Origin: Asterias rubens
Lineage: Eukaryota; Echinodermata; Asteroidea; Forcipulatida; Asteriidae
Direction of reading: 5' to 3'
Assembly (NCBI RefSeq): GCF_902459465.1
Contig: NC_047066.1
Location: 19,905,047-19,969,046 of the forward strand
DNA: 64,000 nucleotides
This document shows, in pieces, positions 63,901-64,000 of the stretch (position 1 is the first letter of the stretch; each line of letters begins with the position of its first letter). The notes under the pieces were generated by a model that was not told where the DNA came from, did not search any database, and saw nothing but the letters and a program-made list of their open reading frames with translations. The translations under genes were made by a program, and so were the position numbers.

Positions 63901-64000
63901 AGCACCTTTATCAATTTTGTTTGCATGTGATTTGAGTTTGATCCAAACCCCCTTAAACCACTTTCCAGACGTGTGGAAGAGTTACTAGCGGAGCTCTCAG
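34346..64000 (+). CDS. CLIP1: CLIP-170 (CAP-Gly linker protein 1) orthologue, 5' two-thirds
   Basis: Fifteen coding exons (starts 34346, 42940, 45311, 46718, 48646, 52772, 54201, 57018, 59663, 60156, 60617, 61617, 62372, 62858, 63969) splice in phase to about 706 codons and run off the window. Order: basic N-terminus ([14 protein letters not shown], 6-19), CAP-Gly 1 (about 78-141, GKNDG 115-119), Ser/Pro linker, CAP-Gly 2 (about 213-275, GKNDG 248-252), Ser-rich region, coiled coil from about 400. Coiled-coil blocks [20 protein letters not shown] and [12 protein letters not shown] match human CLIP-170; the last exons match the vertebrate DIAEIMKMSGDNSSQL block. CLIP-170 tracks microtubule plus ends, binding EB1 and tubulin EEY tails through CAP-Gly; its zinc knuckles bind dynactin but are beyond the window. 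Intron content is mostly repeats. Confidence 0.95.
34475..34562. repeat. Short palindromic repeat, family C
   Basis: CTGTTTCGGTTGAACTTGCC … GACCGAAACAATGGTTATGA; same layout as 8490-8575 and 36070-36177. It begins about 26 bases after the CLIP1 first-coding-exon donor. Confidence 0.6.
34922..35070. mobile_element. Family B foldback, best-preserved copy
   Basis: GTCGATTTCACAAAGAGTTA … TAACTCTTTGTGAAATCCACC, with four internal CTAGTCCTAA/TTAGGACTAG words. The arms pair over most of the element. Confidence 0.8.
35085..35150 (-). repeat. tRNA-derived SINE fragment (minus)
   Basis: Reverse complement contains GGGTTCGAATCCCGGTCACGAC, a good pol III B box. Similar minus-strand B-box phrases occur near 37900-37985, 46415-46450, 55975-56050 and 57610-57680. 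Confidence 0.5.
35616..35757. mobile_element. 142-bp foldback with CTCF-like words in each arm
   Basis: The left arm (GGACTTTTTTGGACGCTAGG through CCAGGTAAAT) pairs with the right arm (ATTTACCTGG through TAGCGTTCCAAAGTCACCC) over about 45 bp. Each arm contains GCTAGGTGGCAGCA or its complement. Confidence 0.8.
36070..36177. repeat. Short palindromic repeat, family C
   Basis: GGTGCGTTTTGACAGTAGTAACC at the left and GGTTACGACTGCCAAAACCCACC at the right are inverted; the centre has CGGTTGAATGGGCCATTGG. Confidence 0.65.
36735..37040 (+). mobile_element. tRNA-derived SINE
   Basis: A degenerate B box (CTCTGGTTCGCTTCCCGGC) is followed by GTGAGTAGAGTTGTGCATT, a C-tract (36847-36858), GGCTGTGCTCCATGGTCATA and TTTGCAATTCAGCT. 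Partial copies are at 1146-1262 (minus) and 26220-26345. Confidence 0.6.
38182..38690 (+). mobile_element. Compound foldback element E, copy 2
   Basis: Nearly identical to 17886-18401 in the opposite orientation. Order: 150-bp palindrome (38188-38343), TTATATAACATCCAAGTAG, a frame starting at 38384, a 72-bp palindrome (38518-38590, arms TTTTTCGTTCCATCCGAAAA), and the inverted end CTGCTTGGGTGTTATATAA. No transposase domain is recognised. Confidence 0.82.
39433..39790 (+). repeat. Two-copy tandem duplication (about 175-bp unit)
   Basis: GCTGCATTGTTTGTTGGTGT, GGAACTGTACTG and TTTATTTACACTGGTTGTA occur at about 39440 and 39620. The copies differ by small indels. Confidence 0.85.
40250..40430 (-). 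mobile_element. LINE-like 3' end, minus strand, with (TTCAA)n
   Basis: TTCAATTCAATTCAATTCAA then TATACATTTATTTCCAC, followed by AAACTGGTGGAAAACGCGTG and AAATAAGCCAGGTAGCTTG. Read on the minus strand this is a 3' terminus with a pentanucleotide tail. Confidence 0.5.
40615..40705 (+). repeat. (AAAC)n-type low-complexity repeat
   Basis: Imperfect AACA/AAAC repeats with AACACCCCAACAAACGAGC; not coding. Confidence 0.8.
41618..41895 (+). mobile_element. tRNA-derived SINE, family S1, fullest copy
   Basis: The body (GATCCCCTCACTGCCGC, GTGATCCCTGGCTACAC, GGCTTCTGACTGGCACCC) precedes a tRNA-like part with A box AGCTCAGTTGGTAGAGG (41770-41786) and B box GGTTCGAATCC (41814-41824). It continues to TTTGTTCAACCCCAAAAA. 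Confidence 0.75.
42940..43466 (+). CDS. CLIP1: CLIP1 exon: CAP-Gly domain 1 and linker
   Basis: Acceptor ATTCCCCTCAG, donor TTTAAAG|GTATGT. The whole of CAP-Gly 1 is in one exon ([20 protein letters not shown] … [17 protein letters not shown]). The following linker is rich in Ser, Pro and Arg. Confidence 0.96.
44330..44657. mobile_element. hAT-type MITE with perfect 8-bp target duplication
   Basis: The element starts CAGGGTTGTAGC and ends GCTACAACACTG. GTAATAAA directly flanks both ends (44322-44329 and 44658-44665). Eight-bp duplications and CA(G/A)…CTG ends are diagnostic of hAT insertion. At 328 bp it has no room for a transposase, so it is non-autonomous. Confidence 0.93.
44687..44848. 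mobile_element. GTATAGAC-ended MITE (162 bp)
   Basis: Inverted ends GTATAGACCAATCCGAC and GTCGGACTGGTCTATAC, with GCACCGGG and AGAGGGCGCT words inside. It begins 22 bases after the hAT target duplication. Shares its terminal octamer with 10241-10453. Confidence 0.8.
45026..45093 (+). repeat. tRNA-like SINE head
   Basis: GTAACTCAGTTGGTTGAGTG (A-box-like) and GAGGGTTCAATTCCAG (B-box-like), correctly spaced, followed by TGGCTTTGCTCAACAC. Confidence 0.55.
45311..45453 (+). CDS. CLIP1: CLIP1 exon: CAP-Gly domain 2, first part
   Basis: Acceptor TTTCTTTTTGCAG, donor AACAAG|GTACAG. Encodes [18 protein letters not shown] … [10 protein letters not shown]. The open frame continues into the intron but loses the YFQC strand found in the next exon. 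Confidence 0.96.
45838..45985 (-). repeat. (TAA)n microsatellite and repeat tail
   Basis: TAA triplets run from 45850 to 45915 with one AAA interruption, then CTCAAGGCGCTTTGAC. Long Asn-coding frames here are artefacts of the triplet. Confidence 0.85.
46019..46210. mobile_element. GGGCCCAATTTCATAG foldback (family F)
   Basis: GGGCCCAATTTCATAGTGCTG … GGTAAGCAAATTTGCGTGCTTAC. Related copies are at 47010-47175, 48898-49130, 57223-57475 and 61808-62055. Confidence 0.65.
46718..46967 (+). CDS. CLIP1: CLIP1 exon: end of CAP-Gly 2 and Ser-rich region
   Basis: Acceptor CTGTATATTAG, donor CCTCAG|GTGGGT. Encodes [20 protein letters not shown], then [16 protein letters not shown], the counterpart of the Ser-rich microtubule-binding segment. 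Confidence 0.95.
47218..47830 (+). repeat. 43-bp minisatellite in a CLIP1 intron
   Basis: Seven essentially identical 43-bp units (starts 47481, 47524, 47567, 47610, 47653, 47696, 47739) and an eighth diverged unit. The unit reads AAGAAGTCATTCTATTATAC…ATCCCATACATTC. Upstream 47218-47480 holds older, diverged units. Confidence 0.95.
48646..48828 (+). CDS. CLIP1: CLIP1 exon: hydrophilic spacer before the coiled coil
   Basis: Donor CTGGAG|GTAGGG is clear. The chosen acceptor (CCACAAAAG before 48646) is the first AG after the pyrimidine tract at 48553-48578 and keeps phase. The stronger-looking TTTGCAG at 48477 would add a very hydrophobic segment unlike CLIP. Encodes [36 protein letters not shown]; no vertebrate match is recognised. 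Confidence 0.6.
48898..49130. mobile_element. Family F foldback copy
   Basis: GGCCCAATTTCATAGAGCAG at the left, CAGCTCTATGAAATTGGGTC at the right, with TTGCTAAGCACAA and TTTTGCTTAACG inside. Confidence 0.7.
51371..51757. mobile_element. Foldback element, family D, with long arms
   Basis: The left arm (51371-51465: ATATATTTGGTTTGCGGTAA … AATTCTACTACCGC) is the inverse of the right arm (51661-51757). They flank a 195-bp centre containing TCTCAACGTTTCGACTAGC. Confidence 0.85.
51912..52176. mobile_element. 265-bp palindromic element with AACTGGTT clusters
   Basis: The first and last 26 bp are a perfect inverted pair (CCCAGGTCAAAATTCCAGTT… / …AACTGGAATTTTGACCTGGG). Between them, words like AACTGGTT, CCAGTTGG and AACTAGTT recur about a dozen times, and CCATTTTCCATATTA occurs twice. 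Confidence 0.88.
52772..52825 (+). CDS. CLIP1: CLIP1 exon: short coiled-coil exon (18 codons)
   Basis: Acceptor TTATGATTGCAG, donor GAACAG|GTACAT. Encodes [18 protein letters not shown], in line with vertebrate GHDQHVLELEAKMDQLR. Confidence 0.85.
52902..53200. mobile_element. TTAA-flanked MITE, family A, copy 7 (internally deleted)
   Basis: TTAA at 52898-52901 and 53201-53204. The ends are intact, but about 75 bp is missing from the centre (GACCTCAAG joins directly to TTTCTCACAATG). Confidence 0.88.
53466..53714 (+). repeat. 21-bp minisatellite
   Basis: About eleven units of ATTGCCCTGGTATTGACCTC+C with CTGG/CCAG/CCGG variants. Because 21 is a multiple of three, frames stay open on both strands (for example SIPGQWR repeats). 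These are not genes. Confidence 0.95.
54201..54304 (+). CDS. CLIP1: CLIP1 coiled-coil exon
   Basis: Acceptor TTGTGCACAG, donor GAGGAG|GTTAGT. Encodes [20 protein letters not shown] and EEER, nearly identical to the vertebrate block. Confidence 0.95.
55038..55389 (+). repeat. 88-bp tandem repeat, four copies
   Basis: Units start at 55038, 55126, 55214 and 55302 and contain GTGAGATCTCATACTGCAGA, GACGTACATGTATGG and TTCGATGTCCCATCTGAAGG. Copies 2-4 are almost identical. Confidence 0.95.
55398..55490. repeat. GGCCTTGG-family half element abutting a family A MITE
   Basis: CCAGGCCTTGAGTTACACAG … CTTGGTGCCCCTTCAGAAGT stops where the TTAA MITE at 55493 begins. The MITE seems to have inserted into this older repeat. 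Confidence 0.6.
55493..55864. mobile_element. TTAA-site MITE, family A, copy 8
   Basis: Left TTAA at 55489-55492, right junction TTAG. Family phrases are intact; it lies in a CLIP1 intron. Confidence 0.85.
56175..56325. repeat. GGCCTTGG-family foldback copy
   Basis: GGCCTGGAATTTCATTTGTG, GAAGGGGCACCAATGCC and GAGGCCTTGGGCTCCTTGG in the family order, reversed relative to 899-1050. Confidence 0.6.
57018..57078 (+). CDS. CLIP1: CLIP1 coiled-coil exon
   Basis: Acceptor ATGTGAATTAG, donor CTCAAG|GTGAGA. Encodes [20 protein letters not shown]. Confidence 0.94.
57223..57475. mobile_element. Family F foldback copy
   Basis: GGGCCCAATTTCATAGTGCT … AGCAGCTCTATGAAGTGGCCC bracket alternating GTAAGCA / GTGCTTAC words. 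Confidence 0.65.
58290..58746 (+). repeat. Family D fragment with an internal direct duplication
   Basis: GAATATAAAGCAAGACAAAT … CTGCAAACTAATACAAAAAT and TGTTGTTGCCAAAGCCAGTC … GAATTTAGAAAGATATTT occur twice (58408-58585 and 58591-58746). The second lacks about 25 bp. Confidence 0.85.
59310..59620 (+). mobile_element. tRNA-derived SINE, family S1
   Basis: Matches 41618-41895: GTGATCCCTGGCTACACAAC, GGCTTCTGACTGGCACCCC, A box TAGCTCAGTTGGTAGAGC, degenerate B box GGTTCAAATCATCC, tail TTTGTTCAACCCCAAAAG. It ends about 45 bases before the 59663 exon. Confidence 0.75.
59663..59767 (+). CDS. CLIP1: CLIP1 coiled-coil exon
   Basis: Acceptor TTCCGATTATAG, donor TTACAG|GTCAGT; 35 codons beginning [17 protein letters not shown]. 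Confidence 0.9.
59811..60076. mobile_element. Degenerate family A MITE, copy 9 (internally deleted)
   Basis: GGACACTATTGGTAATTACTC, AACGGCTCCCTCT and GGTCTTTGACAATTACCAAA remain. About 100 bp of the centre is gone and the ends are eroded. Confidence 0.65.
60156..60413 (+). CDS. CLIP1: CLIP1 coiled-coil exon (86 codons)
   Basis: Acceptor TTTTTTTCTAG, donor CAGATG|GTAAGA. Encodes [17 protein letters not shown] … [18 protein letters not shown]; strong heptad pattern. Antisense frames across it are shadows. Confidence 0.92.
60617..60674 (+). CDS. CLIP1: CLIP1 coiled-coil exon
   Basis: Acceptor TTATTTGCAG, donor AGAGG|GTGAGG; encodes [19 protein letters not shown]. Confidence 0.88.
61190..61420 (+). 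mobile_element. tRNA-derived SINE, family S2
   Basis: B box GGTTCAAATCCCGTCGGGGC is followed by TTTCAGTCCCTACCTGACTG, GGTTTTCCCCTGGAATAATT and a tail of AAATGAAATGAAATT. Confidence 0.65.
61617..61700 (+). CDS. CLIP1: CLIP1 coiled-coil exon
   Basis: Acceptor CTTGATTTGTAG, donor GTGCAG|GTGAGT; encodes [20 protein letters not shown] and ten more residues. Confidence 0.9.
61808..62055. mobile_element. Family F foldback copy
   Basis: GGGCCCAATTTCATAAAGGC at the left, GCCTTTATGTAATTGGGCCC at the right, with TTTGTGCTTACAG and its inverse inside. Confidence 0.75.
62372..62439 (+). CDS. CLIP1: CLIP1 coiled-coil exon
   Basis: Acceptor CTTTATAACAG, donor AAATTG|GTGAGG; encodes [20 protein letters not shown]. 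Confidence 0.9.
62505..62560. repeat. AT-rich palindromic tract
   Basis: AATATTATATATTATATAAT and ATATATAATATATACTATAT; self-complementary, capable of cruciform extrusion. Confidence 0.8.
62858..62946 (+). CDS. CLIP1: CLIP1 coiled-coil exon (conserved MKSSGD block)
   Basis: Acceptor GTGTGTTTTAG, donor [30 protein letters not shown] … NEQLRTKER matches vertebrate NDIAEIMKMSGDNSSQL … NDELRLKER. Confidence 0.95.
63969..64000 (+). CDS. CLIP1: CLIP1 coiled-coil exon, cut by window end
   Basis: Acceptor CACTTTCCAG before 63969; encodes [10 protein letters not shown], matching vertebrate RDVEELQLKL. The exon continues beyond the window. Confidence 0.88.

Overview
The window is eukaryotic genomic DNA, AT-rich and full of introns. 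The gene content (FET-family RNA-binding protein, plant/maize-type polyamine oxidase, SPATA22, CLIP-170) and the dense load of short palindromic repeats and tRNA-derived SINEs point to a marine deuterostome invertebrate, most likely an echinoderm and perhaps a sea star. The taxon is an inference; no rRNA or mitochondrial marker is present. I found no rRNA gene, CRISPR array or prokaryotic operon.

Layout. (1) 1-1740, + strand: the 3' end of a FET-family gene (TAF15/FUS/EWS/cabeza type), with the RanBP2 zinc-finger exon and the terminal RGG exon. (2) 4058-6274, - strand: a complete two-exon gene for a secreted or GPI-anchored flavin polyamine oxidase, convergent with the FET gene. The lysine that normally sits at flavin N5 is read as glutamine. 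(3) 8662-about 16001, - strand: an eight-coding-exon gene whose C-terminal domain matches the RPA2-like OB fold of the meiotic recombination factor SPATA22. (4) About 17000-34244: a long gene-poor stretch, probably the shared SPATA22/CLIP1 upstream region plus the 5' intron(s) of CLIP1. It holds MITEs, a LINE fragment, an 82-nt G homopolymer and duplicated G/C-tract segments. (5) 34346-64000, + strand: fifteen coding exons of a CLIP1 (CLIP-170) orthologue with two CAP-Gly domains, a Ser-rich linker and the first part of the coiled coil. It runs off the window end, so the zinc-knuckle tail lies outside.

The four genes have unrelated jobs: nuclear RNA binding, extracellular polyamine catabolism, meiotic recombination and microtubule plus-end tracking. 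This is not an operon-like system. All exon joins were checked by hand for splice sites and phase. The SPATA22 and CLIP1 joins are phase-consistent throughout, which strongly supports the models.

Most of the remaining sequence is mobile-element debris. There is one TTAA-flanked MITE family with nine copies, one hAT-type MITE with a perfect 8-bp target duplication, and a near-identical foldback pair in opposite orientation 20 kb apart. Several other perfect palindromic elements, tRNA-derived SINEs, LINE 3' tails and three minisatellites (21, 43 and 88 bp) are also present. I saw no clear undescribed multi-gene system. The best leads are the Lys-to-Gln oxidase, the invertebrate SPATA22, the compact CLIP1 coiled coil and the young repeat families.
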